Assembly: GCA_015680685.1 (NCBI GenBank)
Contig: MNCI01005255.1
Span: 447,678 to 511,677, forward strand
Direction of reading: 5' to 3'
Length of the DNA stretch: 64,000 nt
Origin: Gnetum montanum
Taxonomy: Eukaryota > Streptophyta > Gnetopsida > Gnetales > Gnetaceae
Made by a program: the position numbers and the translations under genes. The notes below the pieces were generated by a model that worked only from the letters and a program-made list of their open reading frames with translations, did not search any database and was not told where the DNA came from. This document shows positions 46,462-58,994 of the stretch, one piece after another. Within the stretch, counting starts at the first letter, position 1; each line of letters opens with the position of its first letter.

Positions 46462-48353
46462 ATGACTCTTGAGGAGCTTCAAGACTTGCATCTTCTTTAT
46501 GTTCTTCTTCTACTTCACGATATCTCTTAGAACTTCAAAGCCTTTTTTCCTTAATATCCTCTAGTTAAGAAGCCAAAAAATCTTCATAATTGAAATTTCA
46601 TATTAGTCTTTCATCATCCTCAAAATTTCTTCTTAGTAAAAAGACCAAGCACTCAGGATTTTAATCCATTTATGGACGTGAATTAATTTTTCATTAGTGA
46701 TCATAGAGAATTCATTTGAAATCCAAGTCATAAATGAATAATTATATGATGCTTCATAAGTAATGGTTCTATAATATATTCTTTGCAAATGATCAAGACA
46801 ACACCTAGATAAATAAGGAATTAAAGGCTTATCTTTCATTTTTTATCTTTTCCAATCCTACAAATAATCTTCCTCTAACTATGAGCCTAGATTTTCTAAC
46901 CATGCCTATTGATGAATCAATTAACAAGTCAAATTTATAACTTACCTTTTTTCTTTCTACTTAATTCTTAGAAAATTAGTTATGAAATAATATTTCATAT
47001 TCTCACTCTAGTCAACCCTAATTAAGTTGTTTCAAGTGGACAATGGTCCAAAATAATTCTCTAGATGAAGACTATTAAATGGATAGCTTAACACTTCTCC
47101 ATCTAAACTAGCTAATTTGAAGGTGTTATCTGCCACTTGTTGCTTAATCATTAATTGTTTGATCCATGTATCTAAGAATTTATTATGATCACTCTTTTTC
47201 ATAATTTTCCATAATAAAAGAAAGTCTCTTTTGTAAATGTTTTGCATCCCCCTCAATAACCAAAATATCATTTCATTATTTTATCATTTTACAAAAGCTT
47301 ATCTCAAGCTTCATTAATTTCAACCTCTCTTTCAATAATAAAGTGATTAAAGCATGTTCTTTATTAGATCATGGGCTGTGATTTTCCATAAACTCTATTG
47401 CTGATGTCACAACTTGATTTGTGATTTAGACATTAAACACATATACTAAACTAAATGGTGTAGTGGATATTAATTTCTTGACCCTTATCCTATTTGTTCA
47501 CAAGACTCCTTTTAGTAGTTTGTACCAATTCCCTTTCCTTTCATTCATAGAATACTTGATGTATGAAATCAACTTTTTATTTGTAGATTTAGCTAAATTG
47601 TTCCCTTATGGATAATAATTTGAAGATGAAAAGAGTAAAATTGATTTCTCCAAAACCCACCTTATAAATTTAGCAAATTGAAAAGTCCTATAGTTATCAC
47701 CAACTAATGATTCTATTATTTCAAATTGATTTATAATGTAATGTTCTATGAACTTGATTACATTGTATGATGTAATTCTTCTCAAAGCTTTAACTTTGGC
47801 CATTTAGTTAAATGTTCAGTAATTATCAAAATAAACTCATGTCTTGGTTTATATGAAGTAATAGACCCTATAAAATCTAATACCCATCATTGAAAGGATT
47901 TACCTACACCTACTTGTTTCAATGAAACACTTTGTTTTCTTAATCTTGATCCATGAATCTGACATTTGTAGTAAGTTAGAATCTAATTTTCTAAGTCTTT
48001 ATACATTGTATGCTAATAAAATCCATATCTTGGAATATGTTACACCATAGATCTTCAAGATTCATAAATCCCTATGATCATGAAATTAATCCAAGATTTT
48101 CTTAATCCTTTGATTAGATACACCTTCCAACAAGAGTCCTCTAAAATATTTTTTATATAAGACTTCCTAGGTAAGAATGTACTTTTTGTTTTATGAACAA
48201 ATGCTCTTCTTTGATATGACATCTTATACTCTTAATAATTTCAAACACACTTAACATTTTACAAAGAATCTTTGTAACCTCTTCTCTAGTCTTTGACATT
48301 GACGTCAAAGTACCATCTTCTCCAATGCTACAAGTAAGTATTAGACTTTCCAA
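46462..48353 (-). pseudogene. Integrase of element D, broken
   Basis: The minus strand shows an H2C2-like region (about 48150-47950), an integrase core start with LDFIGSI and EFILIITEHLTKWPK (about 47890-47810), VIKFIEHYIINQFEIIESLVG followed by DNYRTFQFAKF (about 47760-47660), and a C-terminal segment with FKLASLDGEVLSYPFNSLHL (about 47110-47040). The Glu region reads NLAKSTNKK, so the catalytic Glu is Lys. A further 500 bases (46990-46462) hold one 68-codon open frame without recognisable domain, perhaps a C-terminal extension or 3' UTR. Many stops. Confidence 0.7.
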
Positions 48354-48802
48354 GTATTAGCATAATGGAGGCCTAAAGTCCACTTTCAAAGTAACATTAC
48401 CTTACTTCTCTTACCTTTGGAAAATAATGTTTTCATAGCCTTCACATGTGATACTTGCTAAAGGCATGCTTCTCTTGTCTACATTCCTTTACAGGAGCTT
48501 AACATGTCTCAAATTAGATAGACCTTTTAAAGATAGAGTTTAGACCTTATTGACACTTTTATTCCTTCTTCATTTACTAGGCACCAATTCATTCTAACTA
48601 CTATGGAATACTTCACTATGTAGAATTTATTCCTTTGCATTCTATCAAGTTCCACTTTATTTATTATTTCATCCTTGACAACATCATAATCCACTTCAGT
48701 GTACCTCTCAAAATTGTAACTAATAATGAACCTTAATTCAAAAGGAAAAAGTAGCTAATATTTGCTCCATGTACCACATTTCTCAATCTTTCTCATCATC
48801 CT

Positions 48803-48966
48803 ATTACCCCTATTCTAATGGCATAGATAAGTTCACTAATAAAACTCTCATCTATTTCATTTGTACCATGGTCAATAAAACCCAATTACCCCTATTCTAA
48901 TGGCATAGATAAGTTCACTAATAAAACTCTCATCTATTTCCTTTGTACCATGGTCAATAAAACCCA
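48803..48966. repeat. 82-bp tandem duplication, nearly perfect
   Basis: Copy one is 48803-48884 and copy two 48885-48966. Both start ATTACCCCTATTCTAATGGC and end AATAAAACCCA. I see one difference (TTTCATTT against TTTCCTTT). Confidence 0.9.
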
Positions 48967-49499
48967 ATGTAACTGGAGCACACAACTATCGCATATTTGT
49001 GAATCTACTACACTATCTTCTATATAGCCACTAGTCATACTCCATACTTCCTAAGCTATGATTCTTAGGTAATCTTACCAATTGAGCTCCATATCCCAAC
49101 TCTCTATGTTGCTTCTCATAATTGGTATTTAGATGAGGACAATAAAAACATGTGATGCATTGAATTATATGTTCTTGAAGAACAAGAAAAATTTTCTATT
49201 CAACATCTAGATGAACTCTAAACATGTTATAATTAGAGAGATTCATAAGGGTGATCTAATTCTTCATCATTTTCTGAACTCTAGAGATATAGAGTTGTCT
49301 ATAAGCTAGCAAGGTTCTTTTCTAGTTGTTTTGTCTCTACAAAATGGCTTCTACATTTTTATTTTTATTTTTTGATCTGGAAGGACATTAATTTCTAGAT
49401 CCTATCATCAAAAGCTTCCTCAAGTGCTACTACATGTATCCAAACTATAGCATTAAACTTGATGGTTGTTCAAGACCAAATAAGTATTATCCCAATATT

Positions 49500-50450
49500 A
49501 GTTTACCTTTTGTGAGATTTGTATACTATGTCAAAATAATGGATTTGTTTTAAACCCTATTTTTTTCACTATTTTTCATCTACCTATCACCCTCTCTATC
49601 TCATATTCTACTATTTCTCTAGTTATTTTCTTCATATTTCCCTATACTATCTATCCCATTCTACTTTATGTACTTAGCCCAACCATTGAGATTCTTAGGT
49701 AACTAAATATCTCATTACTTCATGTGAGGGTATGATTAAGTATATTTTTTACTAGGACAGAAAGGATTTACTTTGTCTATATGTATATGGTAGCCTTTGC
49801 AAACATATAGTAAGTAGGATTTAGTAATACCCCACTTTTGTGGGATATCACCATCCTCATGATAAGTGTATTGGCAATATTCTCTTTTCTCCCCCTACTT
49901 TTTTACTATCTATTTTTGTATGCTACAAATTTTTCTAACCTCTACTATATGTCTCTATTCTTCCTCTCATCCCATCTTCTCATCTATTTTCATCCTCTCT
50001 ATATTCAGCATTATTAAGGCCAAACAAGTATCTCTCTCCCAATGTAGTGAGGAGGTGTTATGTGCAGAGTGATGTAAGAAGTGTAAAATCTATAAATGAG
50101 GTAAAGAAAAGGTCAAATTTAGGGGTCTAGTTGTATTCCACTTCTACAACATATAATTCCATCATTGATGTATTAGTAATACCCCTAGCATACTTTTCCC
50201 TACTTTCATTGCTTTCTCTTTTCTCTTTTTGCTTTCTCTCTTTCTTTCTCTATCTCTTTCTCATTTCATGTTCTACATTAGTGAGGCCAAATAACTATCT
50301 TAGCCTTACTCTAGTGAGGATGTGATTAAGATAATTGAGTGGCTTATGAAGTTCTTTATCTACATTTCCATGTGTGCTTTTTAATATTTAGCCATGCTCC
50401 ACTACTATGGTATAGTACTCCACCATAGGTATATTAATGATGTCCTAGAT
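49500..50450 (+). repeat. Diverged ~300-bp tandem repeats, T/C rich
   Basis: Three stretches repeat the order: T/C-rich tract, then a GGCCAAA-TA-TATCT type segment (49680, 50013, 50283), then GTGAGG-TGTGATTAAG, then TATTAGTAATACCCC or TATTAATGATGTCC (49822, 50170, 50430). Pyrimidine runs such as CTTTCTCTCTTTCTTTCTC occur near 50230. No coding role is seen. Confidence 0.45.
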
Positions 50451-51003
50451 TTTTTTCTCATTCTACATTATCTAAATCCTCTTGTAGGTACCTAGCTTTT
50501 ATCTTTTTTTAATGGATTCTACTTTAACTTTCTAGTAGTATCTATCGAGAGTGGGCAATGTTATACTCACTTTATATTTCTCTACATAATTTATAATTTT
50601 CGATATATTCTATGGATTCTTAGCTCAAAGCCATCTTCAGTAGCCTAGATTTGATGTCATGTGGCATTTGCAATATGGATTTTTATCACATCTTTAGCTC
50701 TTTCAAAAAGTAATGTCTCATATTATCAATAGCATCAATTTTTGGTCTTCATCTACAACTTCTAGTTTTGAAGTCCAACATTCGCACCTATGTGAATCCT
50801 AACTTCAAATATTATGAAAATCTACTTCTTCAATATGTTGTGTCATTTTACCTCTTGATGTCTCACATCAAACCTACATTTGATGTCCAACATCATTTTA
50901 CATAGCAATTATCTACATACCAATTTTCCTATCTTCAATCTCCTAAAAGATTCTATGGATCCCAATGCAACATTTCTTGATGATCTATGAGGTATTTTTG
51001 ACC

Positions 51004-51010
51004 TATAAAT
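51004..51010 (+). promoter_or_regulatory. Plus-strand TATA box
   Basis: GACCTATAAATATGAGG near 51000 resembles the Ath-2 LTR promoter wording (GACCTATAAATATAAC) but lies on the plus strand inside minus-strand element D. It may mark an unrecognised LTR. Confidence 0.35.
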
Positions 51011-51890
51011 ATGAGGATACTCCTAAACAAAAATGTATTAGTAATCATTCAAACCATTGATCCTTTTAAATGTTTACCACTTTTGGCTATCTCTACTACT
51101 AAGAGCAATTTGCTTTCATCATAACAAGAAATTTGGAAACCTTTCTAAAGAATCCACCTTTCTACAAAACAACTTTTCTCTTACTAAAGATATTAGGTCT
51201 TCTAATTTCTCTCCCATTTCTTCCTTTTTTGTATTGACACATTTGAATCTCCTTCATGCTATTCTCCTAACACAAAGATAATTACTCGGAATTTGGTCAA
51301 CACACCAAATTAATCCACTTCTTTTGCTTATTCAACTTTTGAATCTTCAATGTTATTGTTAGATCTACATCTAGAGCATGCATTAGAGAAAAAAATAGGG
51401 TAACACAGCTCCTTGTTATATGCCTCTAATCCCTTGTACATCTCTTAGAACATTTACAACAATTTCTAATCCTCTCTCATTTGATAATCAATATTTTCTC
51501 AATTTAGTCCTTCTTGTTATTGGTATTATCTAGATCTGTTTATGATCTTTGTTCTATGCTTCTTTTTGAATTTATGTTTTTAAAAAAATTACATCTATCT
51601 CACTTTATGCTTTATTTTCAAACATTTGCACCATCAACCACATACACATTTTATTTTACATATGTGATTCTTGTCTATTTTTTTTTCTCAACTATTCCAT
51701 GCATGCTATTTTTTTACTTTTTGTCTACTAGAATTTGGAAAAAGCACTTGTTTCAAATTGCCAAATTTTTTCATTGATCTACAAATCCCCTTTTAATTTA
51801 CAGTAAAATAAATTAAAAATTAAATTTTTCTCGACCATTTGATGACCATGAAATTTCTTAGCTTAGATTCATGTTATGTTGTGACAAATC

Positions 51891-52330
51891 TCATATTATG
51901 ATGATCTTAACTTCAATAACTACAAGCTCATTAGCTATTTGATTCTTCTCTCTAAGAACATTTTTTATTTTGTGCTCTATAAAATTGTCAAGCATTTTTA
52001 TTACTATTTGTTTATAAGATTTAAGAAATGATCTTTTAATACTATAGTTTACTTGTATTTGACCATAGACTATTTTTGAATCTTCTTTCATCTTAAATTT
52101 CTTAATTCCTTTATTATTGGCTAATCTCAAACCCCTACATAAGGCTTCATACTTAGCTCTATTATTAGTTAAATGGAATTTTTATTATCCTCTTGATTCT
52201 ATATGATTTTCTAGACTAAGTAAGACAATACTTATGATCCTTTTGAATTGCAAGCTTCATCAAAATACAATTTTGAAAATTGTTGTTATTGATTGTCATA
52301 ATGCATATTTGGTGTTTCTCAAATAGAGCT
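51891..52330 (-). pseudogene. RNase H (archaeal-type) of element D
   Basis: The minus strand reads KLYFDEACNSKGS at the start (about 52275), decayed YEALCRGL-type wording, then GIKKFKMKEDSKIVYGQIQ, SFLKSYKQIVIKMLDNF and VLREKNQIANELVVIE (52130-51891), which follow the last half of an RNase H with EDSKIV for the usual GDS motif. It would degrade the RNA strand during reverse transcription. Its position right after protease, before any RT, is the extra RNase H place. Confidence 0.7.
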
Positions 52331-52439
52331 AACTCCTAAATCATTTTGGTTTTCTTGTTAGCAACTATAATTTTTACTATTAGTAGCTCAATATATATAA
52401 AAATTAGATTTAGTTCCCCTTTTGATGATAGCCACCTAT

Positions 52440-52720
52440 GTGAATAATCTATTTCCATACAACAAAAGAAATGTTTACTCCAACTTTTGCTCAATGAAAA
52501 GCTATATGCATCAGGAATATCAACTACTTGGACTGTTACTCTACTCTTAATTCTAATATCTAAAGTTACTTGTAGTAATACATTTAGTAACTAACCTATT
52601 ATTTTAACTCTACTCTTGTCTACATGAATAATTTTGCTATCTAATTTTTCTAGCTTAAGCCTAGTTGTTTGTACATTGATAAAGGGACTAGTGTTGAAGT
52701 AACTCTCAAATAAACTTACT
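52440..52720 (-). pseudogene. Retroviral-type aspartic protease C-terminal part, element D
   Basis: One minus-strand frame reads FINVQTTRLKLEKLDSKIIH, VKIIG-stop-LLNVLLQVTLDIRIKS and VVDIPDAYSFSLSKSWSKH, the second half of the pepsin-like protease found in gag-pol of plant Ty3 elements (VVDIP-AYG-LL-R-W type). The catalytic Asp would be upstream and is not identified. Only one stop within about 80 codons. Confidence 0.6.
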
Positions 52721-53399
52721 TGTGTAGATATATATCTTTTAACTTGAAAGTTAATAAGAAAGACAATGCATCTCTATTAGGTACAACTGTTGTTTTACAA
52801 TTTTGCTTATCAGCATTATGGATATAATTTCTGGCTATATCGCTAACCTTCTTCATATTTTTAATTTCTTCTAAAATCAATTTTGAGCATCCTTCAATCT
52901 AAATCAATTAATACAAGCTTATATTAGCTTTAACTTTCTTTAAATCTTCTTTTATATCACACTTTCCTTCTTCATAGAATGCTAACATTTTAAACATTTT
53001 AGGAAAATATTCTTGATGGATTTCCTCATTTGGTTGAATTTTTCTCTGACTTTCATTTTTTCTAAAAATCTTTTCTCTTTTTAGTAGGATTGGAAATTTC
53101 ATTAGGGGATCTAGATGTGGTCAACTTTTATTTAGCACTCTAGAACTCATATCTAAGCTCTTCATTATTATTGAAATCATCATTTGATAAATAACCTAAT
53201 TCTAATTCTTTAGAAATTTTATCATCTAATGATCTTTCCAAATAATGAACTTTAATAAGCATTGATTCTTTAGATCCATTTTCAAAATTTATCAAATGTG
53301 AGTCACCTAGGACTTCCTTTACTTCAATATCATCTAGCTTGATCACCATTTTTAGTTTCTCAAAATTTTTTACCTTCTTTAAGTTTTACTTTTAATATA

Positions 53400-54200
53400 G
53401 CATTTTCTAATTTCATGATATTGTTACATATTTCTTTTAAAACTTTATCCTTGTTATGTTTCTCATTTATTGATTTAATTGAGCTACTTGTTGAAGGTAG
53501 CATTTTAAGCTAAGTAAAATTATTTATAGGGAGTAATCCTTTGTGATTCTTTTACAATATGTTGTGTGTTATCTAGAGCTAAGTTTAATTTTTTCTTTAA
53601 TTCTATGACTTTACTATAAAGATCAACTAAGGTATTAATATTTAGTGTTCTTCTTAACCAAATTGAGATTTTAGGATCTATATCATTTAAATAAGTGTCT
53701 CTTAATACATCATTACTTGGTTGGAACTAATTCTAAAATAAGCCACATAATCTCTAAAACATAATGTTAAATTCTCTAATTAAATCCTTGGTCCCCTATT
53801 TCATTTAAGCTAATTCCATATAGAGTTGATGTTGTTTATTTTCATTACCAAATTGGGCTATGAACAAAATCCTTTATATCATCCCAACTAGTAATGTTAT
53901 TACTTAACAAATTGAAATACCAAGTTTGAGTCATATCTCCAACATTACTATAAAAAACCTACAAGCTTGATCTTGATGTTGAATGTTCACATTTACTAAA
54001 GTTAGCTCAAAAAAATGTAACTATTCTTATTCTAAATAAGCCACGCTAGGAATGTATGGCTTTAGTAAACACTTATAAGCAACTTTAAGAATGTCATGTT
54101 ATGCATTAAATAGCAAAGGTGTAGAAAGATGAAATGAATTTACAAGAGGCGGATTAGCCATTAAATGCAAACTCTAATTCCTCCTAGATGATCCTCATGT
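53400..54200 (-). pseudogene. Gag remnant of element D
   Basis: The minus strand contains FQTWYFNLLSNNITSWDDIK (about 53930-53870), the typical W-Y/F-L--N-I-SW---- segment of plant gag. Downstream (53349-52908) two open frames with acidic and lysine-rich composition may be the gag tail (EVLGDSHLINFENGSKE; REKIFRKNESQRKI). Stops and frame changes separate them. Confidence 0.6.
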
Positions 54201-54495
54201 TTATCTAGGTTTCTTTTTAAAAGATAAATCTTTAATTAATGGAGATACTCTAGTTTATCTAGTTCTTACTCCACTATTTAAATTTCTAATAATAGGCTTG
54301 TATTCTTCTTCTGATGCTCTAGTCTTAAGTTTGGACAAATTAATTAGGATTTTAAAATTCTCTTTCCTATCTAAAGAACCACTCATAAGCTTAAATTAAC
54401 TAATAAATTTAACCTAAATATTCCCTCCTTCTAGTCCATGTTAAACTATTAGGATAGGATTACAACCTTACTCAAAATTTTTTTAGAAAACTCAT

Positions 54496-54518
54496 TTTAG
54501 GTGTTTGCTGGTCTCTAG
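54496..54518 (-). repeat. 23-base sequence shared with LTR-C
   Basis: The revcomp here is identical over 23 bases to 40532-40554 (core GAGACCAGCAAACACCTAAA). Both are preceded by TTTGGGG(G)TATC at similar distance. It probably marks the LTR end or leader start in two related elements. Confidence 0.75.
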
Positions 54519-54549
54519 TTGAACCAAGGTAAGGATACCCCAAAATAGC

Positions 54550-55455
54550 ATTTGCTAGTTTTAAATGAGAAAATTATGGCTAAGTCTATGTTAACTATCG
54601 AATATTTCAAAAAAATGTTATTTTGTCTATAACTATTAGCTTCCTTTGTTAGCTAACTATTAACATAAATAGTGAATATCAATATTTTTTCACTCATTTA
54701 ACTCTAAATATTGCATAAATAAGATAATTAATGGATAATTTTGATAGAATATGTCATTCTTCCAACTTAAACCATCTATTAACAAACCTCCCAAATCTAA
54801 ATTCATAAAATTTATGCTAAACAGAGTACAAATCTAATATTAAGAATTTATTCACAAGGTCCATAATTACATTTAAGAATACATAAATTCCATGTTAATA
54901 TCACTTAGAACTAACACTCAAAGAAGCTATCTCATTTGATGAAAATAACAAAAATAAGCTAAACCTCTATGTTTTGACAAAATAACTTATTCCAAAACCT
55001 ATCATTTATTTAAACATCACTATGCATTATTTAAGCTAAATAAGTAAAGAAAGCTATATATTTCTAATGCTAATTGAGAAAAAACCAAAAGAGAACTTGA
55101 ACTTGTTTAAAATGTCATTATCATATTTGTTCTTACAAACGTTTTTCCAAAAAGTATTCCCCATATTCTTCCTTTTTTTACAAATTAACTAAAAGATCTA
55201 TATAGTAGCTTTTGGTAATTACAAAAATCACAAAGTCAAGGCTTAATTAATTTCACATTTTCCTCATAGAGCTATAAACCACTAGATAATTACTCAACCT
55301 CCTAATAAGCCTTCTAAATTTTTTGAATCTAGAGTTCTTCTATTGGTAACTTCTAAGTTATTCTTCCATGATTAAGTAAGACTTTTATTGATGGATTTAA
55401 TATATGTAGCTATATGTTATTAAGATTTTTAATAATATTTTTAGCATTTTAAAAC
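54550..55455 (-). other. AT-rich stretch upstream of D gag, probably its LTR
   Basis: Nothing coding is seen. Homology with Tat-3 ends at 55455, so the strand-minus LTR of D should lie here, but I could not find a TG/CA pair or a partner LTR at the other side. Confidence 0.35.
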
Positions 55456-57970
55456 ATTGGTGGCTGGAACACTAAGAGGTCAATAAGTGCACAATCTAAC
55501 CTCAAATCTGTGGGAGGGTCATGTTGTAGAAAATGGAAATGAGGCACCCTGAATGGTCTGGTCGATCAGTTAGGGACATACGTGGTATCCAATAACTATT
55601 TATCAATAATGATCTTAGAGTGTCACACATAGGAGTTGGAATAAGTAGAACGCAACATGCATAATAGTGGAAGACTATCAACATGCATGCATCATGACAA
55701 TAGAAATAAATAGCTACACTAATAATTTAAAATATGTGCTATAGAAAAATAAAATGAGAGTGCAAGTGAGGAAATGAACCACCCCAAGATTGGGGGACAT
55801 GAATTTTGATCAAATGATGTGTACAATTGGTACATAGTGTTAGATAGGCACAGCTAGGCAGTAAGGTAACATGGTCACAGTTCTTGGGTTGTTGTGAATG
55901 CGGTGCTAATAGAAAGGAACTGAAGCTTGCTGGGCTAGTAGTTGCTATGCCTATGCAAGTGCAAGGTGCAGGTGTCATGTTTGAGTGTAGGAGTAAGGTA
56001 GACATTAGGAATGCTCTTAATACTGAGATTTGCTACTTATCAACCTTTTGCTTGCCAATCGCCTGCCAAAGCCAACTACAAAATCCAACCCTTAGAATGT
56101 CAATTACTAGGGTATTTATAGAGCCAAGGCTTGAGAGAAGACATGGTTTGGATGCCACATGTCCTAGGTCCCATGTAGCATAGTCATGAATGTGTCACGC
56201 TGATGTGCTATGCTCAAAGTGTTACATCCAATACAAGAATAGGGACTAAAAATTTGCCAAATGTGACCATATTGCCCAAACCACATGTGCCAAAGTCTAA
56301 ATAACTTCCATGTACTTACAAAAATGCCTAGAAAAAAAATGAAAATTGGAGCTTATGCTCTAGGACTACATCTTCCCTCCTCTTCCGAGTAGGTTCAAGC
56401 ATAGGGACAACTTTGGGAACCAACAGGGGATGCAAAAACAAGGTAAACTGTTGATCTTGGCCACCGGAGAGATGCCAAAGTAGGAATGAAGGTCGATGAT
56501 GATTCCAGGGAACTTTTGGAGGCATTTAGTAACTTTTTAAAGTGTTACACTATCTACACTATTTAGCATAATGAAGTGTGGTGTGAACACTTAGAAAAAA
56601 TTTGAAATTTTGGCTTGCTATGCTATCTAGGTTACACAATGTAGTAGAGCAGAGCACCCATTTTCCAATGAATTTTATTAAAAACTAAAAACACCATTCT
56701 AAGATTTAAGAAGCTAAGTAGCTTTAGCAACCAAAAATTATACTTTTCATGTCAAAATAGCCTGATACCTCTTCATTTCATACTTGGAAAATTTTTGACC
56801 CTGGCACCTCTACTATGTTGTCTACGCTATGTAGTGTAGCATAGCATAACATCTAATTTTGAATGAATTTTGACCAAACTTTCAATGCTTTGCCATGGGA
56901 TGCTAATCATGCTCTAAGGATGAAGCAAGACAGGAAATCTTGGAGGTTGAAGAGTTTCCAAATGCACCTTCCATGTTCGATCCAACACTTAGGAAAATTT
57001 TAGTCCTGTATGGCCTGCTACACTATCTATGTTGTGCAACATAGCGGAGCATAACAGGTCCAAAGATAGAAAATTTTCTGAATTGTTTTGTCCATCCTAA
57101 ACACTTTTTACAACTCCTAGCCTGGCACTTAGGTGGACTAGAAATTGGAACATGTGTCAAGTTGGGCAAGCTAGAGAGCATAGCAAGCTTAATAGCCTGG
57201 AAGATAGAAAATTTGTTGAACTATTTAGTCCATCCTTAGTGTCCTTTTGTGCAAATTGGCCTTGGAAATGGATGCTACACTGACTATGTCAAGGAGCATA
57301 GCAAATAGACTTAGAAAAATATTTGTAGACATTAGAAATTCCAAGGTACCATGCTATCTATGCAACATAGTGTGACATCAGGCTTAGTGAAATTTTGCCC
57401 AAGTTTCAATGCTCTGATGCTAAGTCACAAGAGACAAAAATTAGTGGTGTTTCAATGGCCCTCTTTATTGACGTCTAGAGGACTTTCCCAAGAGATGTCA
57501 ACAAAGAATACAAAACACCATGATGAATGTGACATCAACACCATTCATCGGTGCCCACTTAGATGGTGCTTTGTTATGCTTAAGAGTGGCAGGGAAATGA
57601 AGTATGCTACTATGGAAGGGACTAGGGGATAGATTCAAGTGGATGGATTAGGAGGCAATGGATGGAAAAGGAAAAATGTAGGATGCAATGCCACAACAAC
57701 CTATTGTCATAGTGTGATCACTTATTGGAGTGCTTGTGAGGGAGTCAACATACATAGATGTCTTTCCCCTTTGGATTTCAACCTTTCATTGGAGTGCTTA
57801 GAGATGGTTGATCTAAGGCTGAGACAAACAATTGCAAAGAGACAACTATGCCATTTGACTTGGGCACTTTTCTTGTCTCATTTTCTTTTCTTTTTCCTCC
57901 TTTTTTTGTTATTTTTTTGTTGGTTTTTTTTCTTGAGGAAATGCATTGCACACCCATATCCACTTGAAGG
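55455..57970 (-). repeat. LTR of Tat-3 (about 2.5 kb)
   Basis: Aligned blocks with Tat-1 12030-14273: CTCCCTCACAAGCACTCCAA near 57750, hairpin words of the CTATGCT...GCATAG type at 56620, 56815, 57030, 57270 and 57350, the TATA box at 56114-56120, CTTGGGGTGGTTCA near 55780, and the terminal 130 bases. Limits are from homology only. Confidence 0.6.
56114..56120 (-). promoter_or_regulatory. TATA box of the Tat-3 LTR
   Basis: The minus strand reads CTCTATAAATACCCTAG, matching the Tat-1 LTR box at 13574, with about 660 bases to the LTR end. Confidence 0.65.
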
Positions 57971-58990
57971 CAACCCTATCACTATCATAGGATAAGTGTT
58001 TCCTCCCCAAGATGAGTTATGTTATATCCATGTGGGGATTTGACCAACCTACAAAGGTTTCCATGGGACAAGTTGCATTACGTCTATCATGGATTTAGCC
58101 GTTAAGCACAGGAAAGAGTTTTATCTGCATTGGGGAAGCTTGTGAGGGGATGTGGGGAATTGTAAGAGTGGAAAGTAGAGGTTAGGTAAGCTAAAGGGAT
58201 ATTAGGGTATGCACTCTCAAGTAGCTAGGATAGTCGAAGCAAGTAATTTGGAATACTATAGTGTCTTGCTTTTGTAGTGAAACACATTCTTGAATGATGC
58301 CATCCCAGCTTTATCCTACAAATACAACAAAGAAAAACCCAAAAAAAACAACCACCATGTGAAGTGAGGGTGACGTCTTATCTACATGGGACATTGCAAG
58401 CACTACAAGTGCTATGTCAGGTGTGTGCAATGTCCAAAGTAAGAAGGCCATTGCAGGCGTTGACAGTGGTAGGTTGGAAAGCTCTAGTGGCCATGCCAAA
58501 AGTGAGCGCTCAAGAGGCTAGGAGCAATGGTGATGTAGGTGCTCAAGAATCCTCACCAAATGTAGGAGCCAGGAAATTTAGCCATAAAGTGGAAAGCCCA
58601 ACTACCGAATGCTCTTCCAGACTCTGATAATGGCGCGGGCTAGAGGATAGCAACACTGTGGTTGGGACACAGTACTTTTGGGACTCTAGTGGAAGGTGTT
58701 GATAGTGGGAGCTATGACTAAGATGATTTGTGATCATGGAGGTAGCTCCGAAAGGTCAACAAGATGTCAAATGACATCTCTAGAAGATCAACAAGATGCC
58801 AAGGATGACGATGTTGCAAATGTCCCAAAGGGTTTTTCCTTAGTAACGTGAACTTCATTCTAGAACTGAAACGCCCCACCCCATCTTGCCCAAAAGATGT
58901 AGATAGGTGATGGAGGATTGGAAATATGCCTGCTCACTTATTCACAAGATCACATATGTTGAATCATAGATGTTCACTTGAAAACCCAGT
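57971..58990 (-). other. Post-pol region of Tat-3
   Basis: Closely similar to Tat-1 11100-12010 and without a clear protein. The junction TTTGTAG|GATAAAG lies at 58316, after a T-rich tract (revcomp of 58320-58350). Open frames on both strands in 58311-58627 are short and conflict with each other. Confidence 0.5.
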
Positions 58991-58994
58991 TTTA

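Larger units (their letters stand above)
48354..51890. other. Non-coding block between RNase H and integrase of D
   Basis: RT and RNase H are expected here but I could not find them. Instead there is an 82-bp duplication, a T/C-rich region with ~300-bp diverged repeats, and a plus-strand TATA box CCTATAAATATGAGG near 51002. The latter suggests an inserted LTR on the opposite strand whose ends I cannot place. Confidence 0.4.
46462..55455 (-). mobile_element. Element D: decayed Ty3/gypsy element (gag, protease, RNase H, integrase)
   Basis: Minus-strand order: LTR-like AT-rich stretch (55455-54550), gag remnant (about 54200-53400), protease end (52720-52440), RNase H (52330-51890), a 3.5 kb non-coding block (51890-48350), and integrase (48350-46990). 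It is very AT-rich, unlike the neighbours. Protease next to RNase H without RT between fits, as far as I recall, a plant lineage in which an extra archaeal-type RNase H precedes RT. The LTR boundaries are not resolved. Confidence 0.6.
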
